DNA of 49,186 nt from Deltaproteobacteria bacterium (GTDB lineage Bacteria > Desulfobacterota > Syntrophia > Syntrophales > Smithellaceae), in the NCBI GenBank assembly GCA_026388535.1, contig JAPLJP010000167.1, positions 1 through 49,186 on the forward strand, given 5' to 3'. This document shows, one piece after another, positions 25,088-34,030 of this stretch. Position 1 is the first letter of the stretch, and every line of letters begins with the position of its first letter. The notes under the pieces are model-generated. The model made no database searches and was not told the DNA's origin. It saw only the letters and a list, made by a program, of their open reading frames with translations. A program made the position numbers and the translations under genes.

Positions 25088-26038
25088 ATGGATACACGAC
25101 GTAACTTTATCAAGAAAAGCGCTATCGTGAGCGCTGCTTTGTGCCTCCCGGTTTCTCTGACACGTGAAAGCCTGGCAGCTTATCCCGATTTAAAAACACA
25201 CGACCCGAAAAAAGCTCTGATTTTATGGTACAGCCAGACCGGCCAAACACGCAGATACTCCCGTCTAATCGGCTGTATCCTGAAAGGTAAAAATCTTACG
25301 ATAGATGAAAGCGAGATACAGGAATTTGATAAAAAACTGCTGCCGGATTATGATTTAATTATCATCGGCACGCCGGTATTTTATTATGATACTCCGTCCA
25401 ATGTCAGCAACTGGCTGGAAACAATTCCATCCATCAAGGGCACACCGGTTGCGGCGTTTGTTTCTTTCGGCGGCCCGGAAGGTAATCAGCATAACGCCTC
25501 TTGTCACATCCTCAAAATTTTGGCGAACAACGGCGGAGTTCCTGTTGGAAGGGATGCCTTTAGAAATATTCCCTCTTATCCAACGCCCAACTGGAACAGC
25601 GATAATCAAATTTCCGGACAGCATCTGCCCAATGCGGCCACGTTTGATCAGGTGCGCCGCTTTACGGCAGATATGCTGGAGAGAATTTCCCGCAATGAGA
25701 CAATTTCGATTGGATATGAAATAGCTTTGAGAGAAGGTTTGCGGGCGCTGCCTCTGGTCTGGCTGAACAAGAAGGCTATTAACAAACATACTGTTGATGC
25801 TCAAAAATGTATCCGCTGTGGAACCTGTGTGAGAAAATGTCCAACCAAGGCCATCAATCCATTTAAACAAATTGTTGACCGGGATAGGTGTCTGGCCTGC
25901 TTCGGCTGTTTGAATAATTGCCCTGCTGATGCCGTGTTGATGGAATACAGAGGCCAGCGGCTATACGGTTTCCCGGCATATTTAAAGAGAAATAGAATTA
26001 CGATTTTGGAGCCGCCGGAATTCAGCACGTGCAGTTGA
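25088..26038 (+). CDS. Tat-exported flavodoxin-ferredoxin fusion (EFR1 type)
   Basis: A 316-residue protein. The N-terminus has a twin-arginine signal (RRNFIKK, 4-10), then a flavodoxin-like domain starting 'LILWYSQTGQTRRY' (about 48-190) and a C-terminal pair of 4Fe-4S motifs, CIRCGTCVRKCP and CLACFGCLNNCP. This is the EFR1 layout, usually cytosolic; export with cofactors bound would place it in the periplasm. It would pass electrons between FMN and iron-sulfur clusters; partners are unknown. It has AAAAGGAG nine bases before the start. Confidence 0.85.
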   Translation: MDTRRNFIKKSAIVSAALCLPVSLTRESLAAYPDLKTHDPKKALILWYSQTGQTRRYSRLIGCILKGKNLTIDESEIQEFDKKLLPDYDLIIIGTPVFYYDTPSNVSNWLETIPSIKGTPVAAFVSFGGPEGNQHNASCHILKILANNGGVPVGRDAFRNIPSYPTPNWNSDNQISGQHLPNAATFDQVRRFTADMLERISRNETISIGYEIALREGLRALPLVWLNKKAINKHTVDAQKCIRCGTCVRKCPTKAINPFKQIVDRDRCLACFGCLNNCPADAVLMEYRGQRLYGFPAYLKRNRITILEPPEFSTCS

Positions 26039-26087
26039 AATTTTACAATGAACTCTTAAGGTATATTTCAACAGGAGGATAATTTTC

Positions 26088-27284
26088 ATGAACAGCACCC
26101 GTCGATGTTTACTGGCAGCTTTTTTCGTATCAACCGTTTTCTTTATCTGCGGAACTGCACAGGCTCAAACATCTCTCAATTCCCTGCTCAAGCCTTATCT
26201 GACTCAGTACGATCTGCCGGCTATTGCCGCGGCCGTTGTCAAGGATGGAAAAATTATTTCAGCCGGCGCAGTAGGCACGCGCAGGGCGGGCGTAAATATT
26301 CCGGTTACAATAAATGACCGGTTTCACCTGGGCTCGGATACCAAGGCGATGACTGCTTTACTGGCGGCCATGCTGGTGGAAGAAGGAAGGCTTCGGTGGA
26401 ACACGACTCTAGCGGAAGTCTTTCCCGAACTTACGGACAAGATGGATCCGGGATTTCGGCTCGTCACTCTTGAGCAACTGCTCTCGCATACGAGCGGCAT
26501 TCCATCCGACAATGAAGACATAGTCAAGATTTTCGCAGATGCAATGACACAAAATGGAAACCTCGATGATTTACGTTACTGGATCATCCAGCAATGGTGC
26601 AAGCGGCCTCTGGAGTTTGCTTCGGGCACGAAATTCGCCTATTCGAATTTGGGATATACAATCGCAGGCGCTATTATCGAACGTACAGCGGGAAAGACAT
26701 GGGACGAATTGATAACGGAACGAATCTTTATTCCTTTGAAACTGCGTACCGCCGGCCTCGGACAACAATCATCTCTCGGCAGGATCGATGCGCCTCTCGG
26801 TCATGCCATAATTGATGGAAAGGTGAAGGCGATGCTCGCCGGCCTTAACGGCGACATCCCGCCAATAATCGGCCCTGCGGGAATTGCGCACATGTCCATC
26901 CTCGATTTTGCGTACTGGGCAGGATGGAATGCCGGCGAGGGAAAGCGTAAACCTAATCTCGTCAAGCCGGAGACAATTCGCAAGCTCCACACACCGGTCA
27001 TTTCGATACCCGAAAAAAAGGATGCAGCGCCCGGCACACCATCGGGCGGAAAATACGCTCTCGGGTGGGGTGAGTTTACCGTTGATTGGGCTCCTTATCC
27101 ACTGCTCTATCATGGCGGCTCGAATGAAATGAATCTGGCTCATATCTGGATAGACACCAAACGCGATTTTGCGATGGTCATCACTACCAACATCAGCGGC
27201 CCGAAAGCGAATGAGGCGTTACTTAAACTTGCGCGCGAACTGTATACAAACTCCGTGAAGAAACAAAAGTTAAATAGCAAATAA
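26088..27284 (+). CDS. exported serine hydrolase, beta-lactamase/DD-peptidase fold
   Basis: A 398-residue protein with a signal peptide (1-26, AQA). The catalytic SxxK motif is SDTK (about 84-87), the YxN motif is YSN and the KTG equivalent is HGG (LYHGGSNEM). This is the class C beta-lactamase-related family, which includes esterases and peptidases; resistance to drugs is not implied. GGAGG lies before the start. It follows the flavodoxin-ferredoxin gene by 49 bases. Confidence 0.9.
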   Translation: MNSTRRCLLAAFFVSTVFFICGTAQAQTSLNSLLKPYLTQYDLPAIAAAVVKDGKIISAGAVGTRRAGVNIPVTINDRFHLGSDTKAMTALLAAMLVEEGRLRWNTTLAEVFPELTDKMDPGFRLVTLEQLLSHTSGIPSDNEDIVKIFADAMTQNGNLDDLRYWIIQQWCKRPLEFASGTKFAYSNLGYTIAGAIIERTAGKTWDELITERIFIPLKLRTAGLGQQSSLGRIDAPLGHAIIDGKVKAMLAGLNGDIPPIIGPAGIAHMSILDFAYWAGWNAGEGKRKPNLVKPETIRKLHTPVISIPEKKDAAPGTPSGGKYALGWGEFTVDWAPYPLLYHGGSNEMNLAHIWIDTKRDFAMVITTNISGPKANEALLKLARELYTNSVKKQKLNSK

Positions 27285-27292
27285 GGAGAGAC

Positions 27293-28228
27293 ATGAAGAA
27301 ACCCGCTAAAGTCGCCGCAATTCAACTTGCTACCAAGATAGGAGATTCAAGCGCTAATATCGCCAGTTGTGAGCGTTTAGCGCTTCTGGCTGTCCATGAG
27401 GGCGCGCGCTGGATCGCTTTACCGGAATTCTTCACTACGGGAGTCAGTTGGAATCCAAGGATTACCGAGGCCATTCAGAACACTGACGGCGCGGCGGCAA
27501 TTTTCCTGCGTGACTTCTCCGCAAAACGTCAAGTCGTTTTGGGAGGCTCATTTTTATGCAGGCTTCCCGACGGCAGTGTGCGCAACCGTTACTTGTGTTA
27601 CGCCAATGGCTCTCTTGTGGGCAAACATGACAAAGACCTTCCCACGATGTGGGAAAATTATTTCTATGAAGGCGGTGATCCGACCGACAGCGGAATACTA
27701 GGGACCTATGACGACACGCGTATCGGCGCGGCCGTCTGTTGGGAATTCATGCGCACGATGACTGCCCGCCGGCTCCGCAATCAGGTGGATGTGATAATGG
27801 GCGGTTCGTGCTGGTGGAGCATACCTACTAATTTTACAAGCCTGGTCCTGAAACTCTGGGAACCGGCAAACAGTCGCAATGCCCTTGCCGCCATACAGGA
27901 TAGTGCCCGTCTAATCGGTGCGCCGGTTATCCATGCCGCGCATTGCGGCAAGATTGAATGCCCGATGCCGGGGTTGCCGATAAAATATAGAGGTTACTTC
28001 GAGGGTAACGCGGCCATTGTGGATGCAAGCGGCCACGTGTTGGCGCATCGTAGCGCCGAACAAGGCGAAGGCATCGTCTGTACAGAGATTTCGCTGGGCG
28101 CCCAAGAGACTACCGAAGAAATCCCCAATTGTTTCTGGCTGCGCAGTAGAGGCCTTCTGCCAATTTTTGCGTGGCATCAGCAACGTTGGCTGGGGAGGCG
28201 CTGGTATAAACGTCATGCGCGCCGTTAG
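27293..28228 (+). CDS. carbon-nitrogen hydrolase (nitrilase superfamily)
   Basis: A 311-residue enzyme. The catalytic set is Glu (PEFFTTGV), Lys (GKHDKDLP) and Cys (AVCWEFMR). The superfamily hydrolyses nitriles, amides or N-carbamoyl groups; here the Cys is followed by Trp-Glu, as in many amidase branches. Substrate unknown. It starts eight bases after the serine hydrolase gene with AAGGAGAG upstream, so the two are probably co-translated. Confidence 0.88.
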   Translation: MKKPAKVAAIQLATKIGDSSANIASCERLALLAVHEGARWIALPEFFTTGVSWNPRITEAIQNTDGAAAIFLRDFSAKRQVVLGGSFLCRLPDGSVRNRYLCYANGSLVGKHDKDLPTMWENYFYEGGDPTDSGILGTYDDTRIGAAVCWEFMRTMTARRLRNQVDVIMGGSCWWSIPTNFTSLVLKLWEPANSRNALAAIQDSARLIGAPVIHAAHCGKIECPMPGLPIKYRGYFEGNAAIVDASGHVLAHRSAEQGEGIVCTEISLGAQETTEEIPNCFWLRSRGLLPIFAWHQQRWLGRRWYKRHARR

Positions 28229-28276
28229 CAGTATCTGATTGTTAAACTACGAGAGATAAAAAAGGGAGAAATATCC

Positions 28277-29044
28277 ATGAAGCAATTTGTTATCACTCCG
28301 GCAGCAGGGAAACGCCTGATCGGAAAAGCAATCGCCAAACATGCCGCAGTAGTAGAAGCTCTGAAAAAAGGAACCGTTGTCATTGTAGCTGGAACGACCA
28401 ACGGCTATGTGGCAGAAGAAATACTTTTGGCGCTTAAGCAGGTAAAGGAATTCAAGCGTGATCGTTTTTACCGCGGAATCATTCTTCCTCCCAGCCGCCC
28501 GACAACTTCTACAGGAAGAAGCTATGACGAAAACAAATTCCCGGGTGACGTGGTTATCAGAAACGGGATGTTCCAAAAAGGCAAAACCATATTTGATGTG
28601 GTTGAAGATTTACACGAAGGAGATGTCATTCTGAAAGGAGCCAACGCTGTTGATTTAATACAAAGAAGGGCGGCAATCATGATTGGCGCTCCGAAAGCGG
28701 GAACCATCGGAGTTTCTTTGCCTGCAGTGGTCGGCAGGCGCGTCCGTTTGATTCTACCGGTGGGACTGGAAAAGCGCGTTTATGGAAATCTGGATGAACT
28801 GGCGGCAAAGATGAACGCGCCTGGAACAAAGGGTCCCCGGCTTTTGCCCGTGTGGGGAGAAATATTTACCGAGCTGGACGCGATTGAGTTGCTCACCGGC
28901 GCCCAAGCCGAGTTGTCCGCGGCAGGCGGCGTGTGCGGAGCGGAGGGAAGCGTATGGCTGATAGTATGTGGTAAACCAGCACAGGAAAAAGCCGCTGAAG
29001 TTATTATAAAATCAGTCATCAACGAACCGGCGTTTAACTTCTAA
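28277..29044 (+). CDS. conserved hypothetical protein
   Basis: A 255-residue, probably soluble protein that I do not recognise. It has an early '[17 protein letters not shown]' segment, reminiscent of the phosphate-binding turn of RpiA/NagB-type (ISOCOT) proteins, and a central '[12 protein letters not shown]' and '[14 protein letters not shown]' with several glycines in loops. The C-terminal half has a ferredoxin-like alternating pattern. AAAGGGAG precedes the start. As last of the five-gene run, it may act with the nitrilase-type enzyme; a sugar-phosphate or CoA-related substrate is only a guess. Confidence 0.7.
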   Translation: MKQFVITPAAGKRLIGKAIAKHAAVVEALKKGTVVIVAGTTNGYVAEEILLALKQVKEFKRDRFYRGIILPPSRPTTSTGRSYDENKFPGDVVIRNGMFQKGKTIFDVVEDLHEGDVILKGANAVDLIQRRAAIMIGAPKAGTIGVSLPAVVGRRVRLILPVGLEKRVYGNLDELAAKMNAPGTKGPRLLPVWGEIFTELDAIELLTGAQAELSAAGGVCGAEGSVWLIVCGKPAQEKAAEVIIKSVINEPAFNF

Positions 29045-29121
29045 ACGGCATCAGGCGATAACGTCAATCACTGGATTGACCGGTTAAGAGGCTGTAGTAG
29101 TAATAGGGAAAAGGGTCATTG

Positions 29122-29247
29122 CCTGTCCTCCGCTGGCGGAGGTGTCGCGCAGTGACGGAGGTGGAAAAAAGATTTACAGACTGTAGATTGGATAAAAATT
29201 AAAGCTGATTTTATACATCCACCCCCTTAATCCCCCGCCAGCGGGGG
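29122..29247. repeat. inverted pair of palindromic repeats
   Basis: CCTCCGC-TG-GCGGAGG at 29127-29142 and CCCCCGC-CA-GCGGGGG at 29232-29247 are each palindromes, and with neighbouring bases (TGTCC on one side) form an inverted pair about 90 bases apart. They lie in the 239-base gap between the unknown gene and nth. The arrangement resembles a small non-autonomous repeat unit. Confidence 0.6.
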
Positions 29248-29283
29248 ACAAGTAAAATAAATAATGACAGGAATAGTTAATTC

Positions 29284-29940
29284 ATGAAAGACGATCAAAT
29301 CAACAGCGCCATCAAAATATTAAAGAAAGAACTGGCAGTAGGTACAATGCCGATTGTTTCTCATCTGGCGGAGAATCAGCGCGACCCTTTTGTCATTTTG
29401 ATTTCCACTCTCTTGAGCCTGCGGACAAAAGATGAAGTCACCGCTGTGGCCACGGAACGACTCTTCGAACTAGCAACCACGCCGCAAGAAATGCTGAAAG
29501 TTCCTTTGGATAAAATCGCCAAAGTAATTTATCCGGTGGGTTTTTACCGCGTCAAGGCGCAAAACATTCATCATACCTGCCGGGAATTAATCAAACGTTT
29601 TGCCTCCAGAGTGCCTGATACTATTGATGACTTGCTGAGCATCAAAGGCGTTGGCCGCAAAACAGCCAATCTTGTTGTCTCTCTTGCCTATGGCAAGGAC
29701 GCGATTTGCGTTGATACCCATGTGCATAGAATTTCCAACCGATTGGGCTACGTTAAAACAAAAACACCTGATGAAACCGAATTTGCGCTCAGGAAAAAAC
29801 TGCCGCGCCGCCACTGGATTATTTATAATACCATTATGGTTGCCTTCGGCCGAAAAACCTGCAAGCCCGTTTCTCCCCTTTGCAGCCAGTGTCCGGTAGA
29901 TCAGTATTGTGACCAGATCGGTGTGACTATTAAAAGGTAA
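29284..29940 (+). CDS. nth: endonuclease III-like DNA glycosylase/AP lyase
   Basis: A 218-residue base-excision repair enzyme. The helix-hairpin-helix 'LLSIKGVGRKTA' contains the catalytic lysine, the aspartate is in VDTHVHRI, and the C-terminus has the iron-sulfur motif CKPVSPLCSQCPVDQYC (CX6CX2CX5C). It removes oxidised pyrimidines and cuts the backbone. Length is usual. The MBL-fold gene follows after 24 bases. Confidence 0.94.
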   Translation: MKDDQINSAIKILKKELAVGTMPIVSHLAENQRDPFVILISTLLSLRTKDEVTAVATERLFELATTPQEMLKVPLDKIAKVIYPVGFYRVKAQNIHHTCRELIKRFASRVPDTIDDLLSIKGVGRKTANLVVSLAYGKDAICVDTHVHRISNRLGYVKTKTPDETEFALRKKLPRRHWIIYNTIMVAFGRKTCKPVSPLCSQCPVDQYCDQIGVTIKR

Positions 29941-29964
29941 ATTCAAAAGGAGCTTGTCTGAATT

Positions 29965-30852
29965 ATGGACGTTCAATTGGGCCGAATTCGTTTTATTTGC
30001 GGTGATAACGGCGGCAAGTACCCTTTTAATCATTCTGTATATCTGGAAGGTAAAAATGCTCGCATAATCATCGATCCCGCCTCCAGCCTGCAAAAACTTA
30101 CAGATTTGAAACAGAAAGATGGCGTTGATCAGGTATGGTTGTCACACTGGCATGAAGATCATATCAGTTATATAAATCTTTTTAACAATTGCCCTATCAG
30201 GATTTCTGAACGGGATTTTCCGCCGCTGACTAATCTTGAAATATTTTTGGACTGGTACGGGATTAAAGAGACGCATCTCCGTGAACTTTGGAAAAATGTA
30301 ATGCTGGAAAATTTTAACTATCGCCCGAAACAGGAAGCTTTATTTCTTCAGGATGAAAAAACCATTGACCTGGGTTCGCTTTCGGTTCAAGTAATTGCCA
30401 CCCCCGGGCACACGCCGGGACATCTTTCTTTTTTCTTTCCTGACGAAGAAATCCTTTTTATTGGAGATTATGATTTGACATCTTTCGGTCCCTGGTACGG
30501 GGATGTTTTATCCAGTATAGAGCAAACTATACAATCCCTCCACAGGCTAAAAGCTATTCCCGCGCGCATATGGGTCGCATCACACAACACCGGACTTTTT
30601 GAGAAAAATCCGGGAAAACTCTGGGGCGACTTTGAAAATGTTATCTATCAGCGCGAAGATAGGATATTGAAATTTCTGAATGAACCAAAGACTCTGGAGG
30701 AAATTGTTTCCGCCTGGCTGATCTATGGAAAACCGAGAGAACCAAAAGAATTTTTTGAATTTAATGAACGCGCGCTGGTTGGCAAACATATTGAATACTT
30801 GGAGCGGCAGGGAAAAATCACGCTGGATAAAAATAATTACGTTAAACTCTGA
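29965..30852 (+). CDS. metallo-beta-lactamase-fold hydrolase
   Basis: A 295-residue protein. Metal ligands are in HWHEDH (about 54-59), TPGHTPGH and GDYDL; the last acidic residue and a His at 'ASHNTG' complete the two-metal site. A C-terminal helical extension of about 80 residues ('LEEIVSAWLIYGK...') resembles that seen in glyoxalase-II/LACTB2-like hydrolases. It probably cleaves a thioester or phosphodiester; the substrate is unknown. AAAAGGAG lies upstream but 12 bases from the start. Confidence 0.85.
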   Translation: MDVQLGRIRFICGDNGGKYPFNHSVYLEGKNARIIIDPASSLQKLTDLKQKDGVDQVWLSHWHEDHISYINLFNNCPIRISERDFPPLTNLEIFLDWYGIKETHLRELWKNVMLENFNYRPKQEALFLQDEKTIDLGSLSVQVIATPGHTPGHLSFFFPDEEILFIGDYDLTSFGPWYGDVLSSIEQTIQSLHRLKAIPARIWVASHNTGLFEKNPGKLWGDFENVIYQREDRILKFLNEPKTLEEIVSAWLIYGKPREPKEFFEFNERALVGKHIEYLERQGKITLDKNNYVKL

Positions 30853-30998
30853 TTTAAATGGACATAACTTGATAAAATAACGGCAGAAAGAAAAAAGTTG
30901 ACTAGCTTATACCGTTTTGGTATTGTCCTGCGGCTTTAAATCACGGGCATGAAACCCAAAAGCAAACTGCGGTGCATTAATCCCTCCGCCTTTGGCGG

Positions 30999-31051
30999 GA
31001 TTGTTCGACTTACAAATTTTAATGCGCTTTACTTTTAAAATTTGAGTCTCA
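30999..31051 (+). repeat. dispersed stem-loop element, copy 3
   Basis: Left flank GGATTGTTCGACTTACAA, a perfect 10-bp stem (CAAATTTTAA 31013-31022, TTAAAATTTG 31035-31044) and right flank GAGTCTCA. It shares its flanks with copies at 14312 and 45036 but has its own stem. It lies 29 bases before secG and may sit in the leader of its transcript. Confidence 0.65.
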
Positions 31052-31079
31052 CGAATAAATTTTTATAAAGAGAAAATTT

Positions 31080-31424
31080 ATGTATACATTATTGATTATT
31101 TTACATGTTTTGGTTTGCTTTGTTTTGATTCTAATTGTGCTCCTGCAGGCAGGTAAGGGTGCCAATATGGGCGCGGCGTTCGGCGGTTCCAGCCAAACGG
31201 TTTTTGGTTCTTCTGGTGCCGGCACTTTTTTGGGAAAAATGACCGCGGCAATAGCTATAATTTTTATGATTACATCTATGCTGCTTACCTATATGGCAAG
31301 TCACAGAAGTTCTTCGTTAATGGATAGGTCCAAACTTCCGGTTACAGAGCAAACGCTTCCGGTAACTAGTCCCGATGCGGCAAAGCCGCCGGTAATACCC
31401 TCCGCAGCACCGGCAAATAAGTAA
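31080..31424 (+). CDS. secG: preprotein translocase subunit SecG
   Basis: A 114-residue inner-membrane protein with two membrane segments (about 3-21 and 55-75), the loop 'LLQAGKGANMGAAFGGSSQTVFGSSGAGTFLGK' being the family hallmark, and a proline-rich C-terminal tail. It assists SecYE during protein export. It is followed by a tRNA-Leu gene, a common neighbour of secG in proteobacteria. Confidence 0.95.
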   Translation: MYTLLIILHVLVCFVLILIVLLQAGKGANMGAAFGGSSQTVFGSSGAGTFLGKMTAAIAIIFMITSMLLTYMASHRSSSLMDRSKLPVTEQTLPVTSPDAAKPPVIPSAAPANK

Positions 31425-31524
31425 AACTCTTTTCATATTGACAACTTCGCGGCCGGATATGATAAAAGTTCAGACAAACATTGTAAATTTGGCCGCGTTG
31501 ATTGAAATATTAAAGTTTTTTGAT

Positions 31525-31610
31525 GCCGAAGTGGTGGAATTGGTAGACACGCTATCTTGAGGGGGTAGTGGACAAAATCCGTCCGGGTTCAAATCCCGGC
31601 TTCGGCACCA
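31525..31610 (+). tRNA. tRNA-Leu (GAG), genomic-island attachment site
   Basis: Eighty-six bases including encoded CCA. Acceptor arms GCCGAAG and CTTCGGC pair; the anticodon stem CTATC/GGTAG frames loop TTGAGGG with anticodon GAG; the T arm is CCGGG-TTCAAAT-CCCGG. It closely follows secG. Its last 54 bases recur at 37156-37209, making it a probable integration site. Confidence 0.95.
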
Positions 31611-32008
31611 TAAGAAAAATAGAGGGTTAGCTGATTGATCGGTTAACCTTCTTTCTTTTTTAAGGGTACTTGGTCAACGTCTTGGTCAACACTTTTCAAA
31701 CAGAAGCAGTATCATAAGCAAGCCCGGCACCATAAACGATTGAGTAAGCGCTTTATAGAATTCCTGTTTTGCAGGAAATTACTATAAGATCACAATCTGT
31801 AACTACTATCTTATCATTACGCTCTTTATCTGCAGGCAAATCAAAGTTCGTCAAATTGATTTAAGCCGAATTTTGACAATTTCACGGTTGACTGCTATGA
31901 ATAAAAGAAGATTCAATTTGGCAGCTATATGAAAATTATTCCATTTACTCAGATTAATTTACAGTCTCGAATAAAGTTGAAAATACCCTTAGTTGTGCAA
32001 AGGTCTAA
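31611..32008. other. 398-base non-coding left end of the island
   Basis: No gene is seen. Two 10-base direct repeats (CTTGGTCAAC at 31669-31678 and 31681-31690, 12-base period) lie about 60 bases after the tRNA, where integrase arm-type sites often occur. A short string CCCGGCACCATA at 31723-31734 resembles a tRNA 3' end fused internally, perhaps an older att remnant. Confidence 0.4.
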
Positions 32009-32989
32009 ATGAGCAATATTTTGATTACTGGTGCTGCAGGCTTTATCGGATCAAAAACAAGCCAGAAGCTTTTGGAAAATGGCGAAAATGTTGTCGGTGT
32101 TGATAATATCAACGATTACTATGACAAGCGTCTCAAACATCATCGACTGAAGACATTGAAGCAGTTCCCGAACTTTACTTTCTTCAAAGTCAATATTGAG
32201 AACAGGAAATCATTATCAGACGTTTTCCTGAACCACAAAATAGATGCAATTATCAATCTCGCTGCGCGTGCCGGTGTGCGTTACAGCATAAATAACCCGG
32301 ATGTGTATTTAACAACCAATGTACACGGCACTCTTAATCTTTTGGAATTGATGAGAAAGCATGGTATCACAAAAATGGTTCAGGCCTCTTCCTCCTCGCT
32401 TTATGCTGGTCAGGAAATGCCGTTTACAGAAATCTTGCCCGTGAATACTCCTATCTCACCGTATGCCGTCACAAAGAAAGCGGCGGAGATTCTTGCCTAT
32501 TCATATCACTACCTCTTCGGACTCGATATCTCCATACTGCGCTATTTTACTGTCTATGGGCCTGCCGGAAGACCGGACATGAGCTATTTTCGGTTCATCA
32601 AATGGATTGACGAAGGCAATGATCTGATGCTGTACGGTAATGGCGAACAGAGCCGTGATTTTACCTACATTGACGACATCGTTGACGGTACTATTAAATC
32701 CCTGAAACCAATCGGGTATGAAATAATTAATCTCGGAAACAATCATCCTCGCAACATACTTGAATTGATTTCGATTATAGAAAAGGGGTTAAATAAGAAG
32801 GCCAAAATCAAGAATATGCCCATGCAAAAGGCCGATGCAATGGCAACTTGGGCAGATATCAGCAAGGCCAAGAGGCTTCTCGGTTGGGCCCCGAAAGTAT
32901 CTCTTGAGGAAGGCATAGAGAGAACTATCAAATGGAGCACCGAAAACCGGCCATTAATAAAGCGGATTAAAATTGATCTTTCAGTGTGA
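32009..32989 (+). CDS. NAD-dependent sugar-nucleotide epimerase
   Basis: A 326-residue extended short-chain dehydrogenase. The cofactor motif GAAGFIG is at 8-14; the catalytic YxxxK is YAVTK with upstream 'ASSSSLYA'. Sequence style ('YYDKRLKHHRL', 'YFTVYGPAGRPDM') is that of UDP-glucuronate 4-epimerases. It would supply an activated sugar for the glycosyltransferases that follow. First gene in the island; no strong promoter is visible. Confidence 0.88.
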   Translation: MSNILITGAAGFIGSKTSQKLLENGENVVGVDNINDYYDKRLKHHRLKTLKQFPNFTFFKVNIENRKSLSDVFLNHKIDAIINLAARAGVRYSINNPDVYLTTNVHGTLNLLELMRKHGITKMVQASSSSLYAGQEMPFTEILPVNTPISPYAVTKKAAEILAYSYHYLFGLDISILRYFTVYGPAGRPDMSYFRFIKWIDEGNDLMLYGNGEQSRDFTYIDDIVDGTIKSLKPIGYEIINLGNNHPRNILELISIIEKGLNKKAKIKNMPMQKADAMATWADISKAKRLLGWAPKVSLEEGIERTIKWSTENRPLIKRIKIDLSV

Positions 32990-33067
32990 AGATTGAATCT
33001 AAAAACTCAGGTTTATTTGTCATTGCACCACTCTAATCTTTAAATACCTGCTTTGTGGATAATAATT

Positions 33068-34030
33068 ATGAAAATTCATTTAGTACAAACTACTGGTTGG
33101 ATACTGGAAACGATCAGCAGTGAATTAATAAAATTAAAAGCTGCTGACATAAAGCTAACCCGTTCTCGAACTACAAATTTTATGGCGGATATTAATTACT
33201 ATATTAATTGGAAACACTGGAAGTCAATAGATTCAAACTTAAGAAAATCGAATTTTGATATAGTATATTTTACTCATCTGGAAAAAGACGACTCCCTGGA
33301 AATTTTAAATGCCGCGGATTTGATTATCGCTCAGAGTAATCATGGTTTAAAGGACTTATTAGATAAAAAAATCCCGGACCATAAAATAAAAGTGATATCC
33401 GGTATGGGTCCCCGGAAAAATTTAAAATTTAAAAAAATTAAACTGGGGATTTCCGGCAGACCTTACGATTATACCAACAGAAAAAGGCAAGACTTATTAG
33501 TTAAACTCTCAAAGGATTTAAGCAACAGCATATTTCAATTTGTTTTTTCAAATAATTACTGGGATGCGATAGTAAAAGATATGCAAAGAAATAACGCAGA
33601 TTGTATTGTTGTAAGCAATAAATTTTGGGAAACAATTGATTATTGGCTTTCTGTTTCTGAGATTGAGGGAGGGCCAATGGATGTTATTAATGCTTTTTAT
33701 GCGGGAATACCGGTGATCTCCCGGTCTATTGGTTATTTCGATGATATAAAAACAAAAGAAGATTATGTTTTTAATGAATACGCTGATCTTTTATATCAAC
33801 TGAAACAAATAGAAAAAAACAAAATCAATAAATTGTCTAAAATATCAGGCTTTACATGGAATGATTTCAGAGATTGGCATGCTGGTTTATTTAAAGAAAT
33901 AAATAAGTACGGTTATAAAGGCCCCAGAAAACAGACAACTCAAACGAAGGTAGCGGAGTTAACAAGCAAGCTGGCGGCCGTGATTTCAGATAAATATCAG
34001 AAAAAGTTGAAACGGCAGCCACCCATATGA
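33068..34030 (+). CDS. GT-B-like glycosyltransferase (divergent)
   Basis: A 320-residue, A/T-rich gene. The C-terminal block 'VSEIEGGPMDVINAFYAGIPVISRSIGYFDD' is the donor-binding E-x7-E-like region of GT4 enzymes; the N-terminal half shows only weak alternation of strands and helices. I take it as a short or diverged glycosyltransferase. Start chosen at ATG 33068 rather than TTG 33053, as both lack a clear ribosome-binding site and ATG begins the typical strand 'MKIHLVQT'. It overlaps the next gene by four bases (ATGA), implying coupled translation. Confidence 0.65.
   Translation: MKIHLVQTTGWILETISSELIKLKAADIKLTRSRTTNFMADINYYINWKHWKSIDSNLRKSNFDIVYFTHLEKDDSLEILNAADLIIAQSNHGLKDLLDKKIPDHKIKVISGMGPRKNLKFKKIKLGISGRPYDYTNRKRQDLLVKLSKDLSNSIFQFVFSNNYWDAIVKDMQRNNADCIVVSNKFWETIDYWLSVSEIEGGPMDVINAFYAGIPVISRSIGYFDDIKTKEDYVFNEYADLLYQLKQIEKNKINKLSKISGFTWNDFRDWHAGLFKEINKYGYKGPRKQTTQTKVAELTSKLAAVISDKYQKKLKRQPPI

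Noticed and set aside
26088-27284. Drug-resistance beta-lactamase
   Set aside because: Motifs place it in the broad class C-related esterase/peptidase group; nothing indicates antibiotic hydrolysis.
29122-29247. CRISPR array
   Set aside because: Only two palindromes in inverted orientation, no regular spacers and no cas genes anywhere in the window.
31723-31734. Third tRNA-end copy (CCCGGCACCATA)
   Set aside because: Only twelve bases, joined from separate parts of the tRNA end; too short to claim as an attachment site, mentioned only as a possible remnant.
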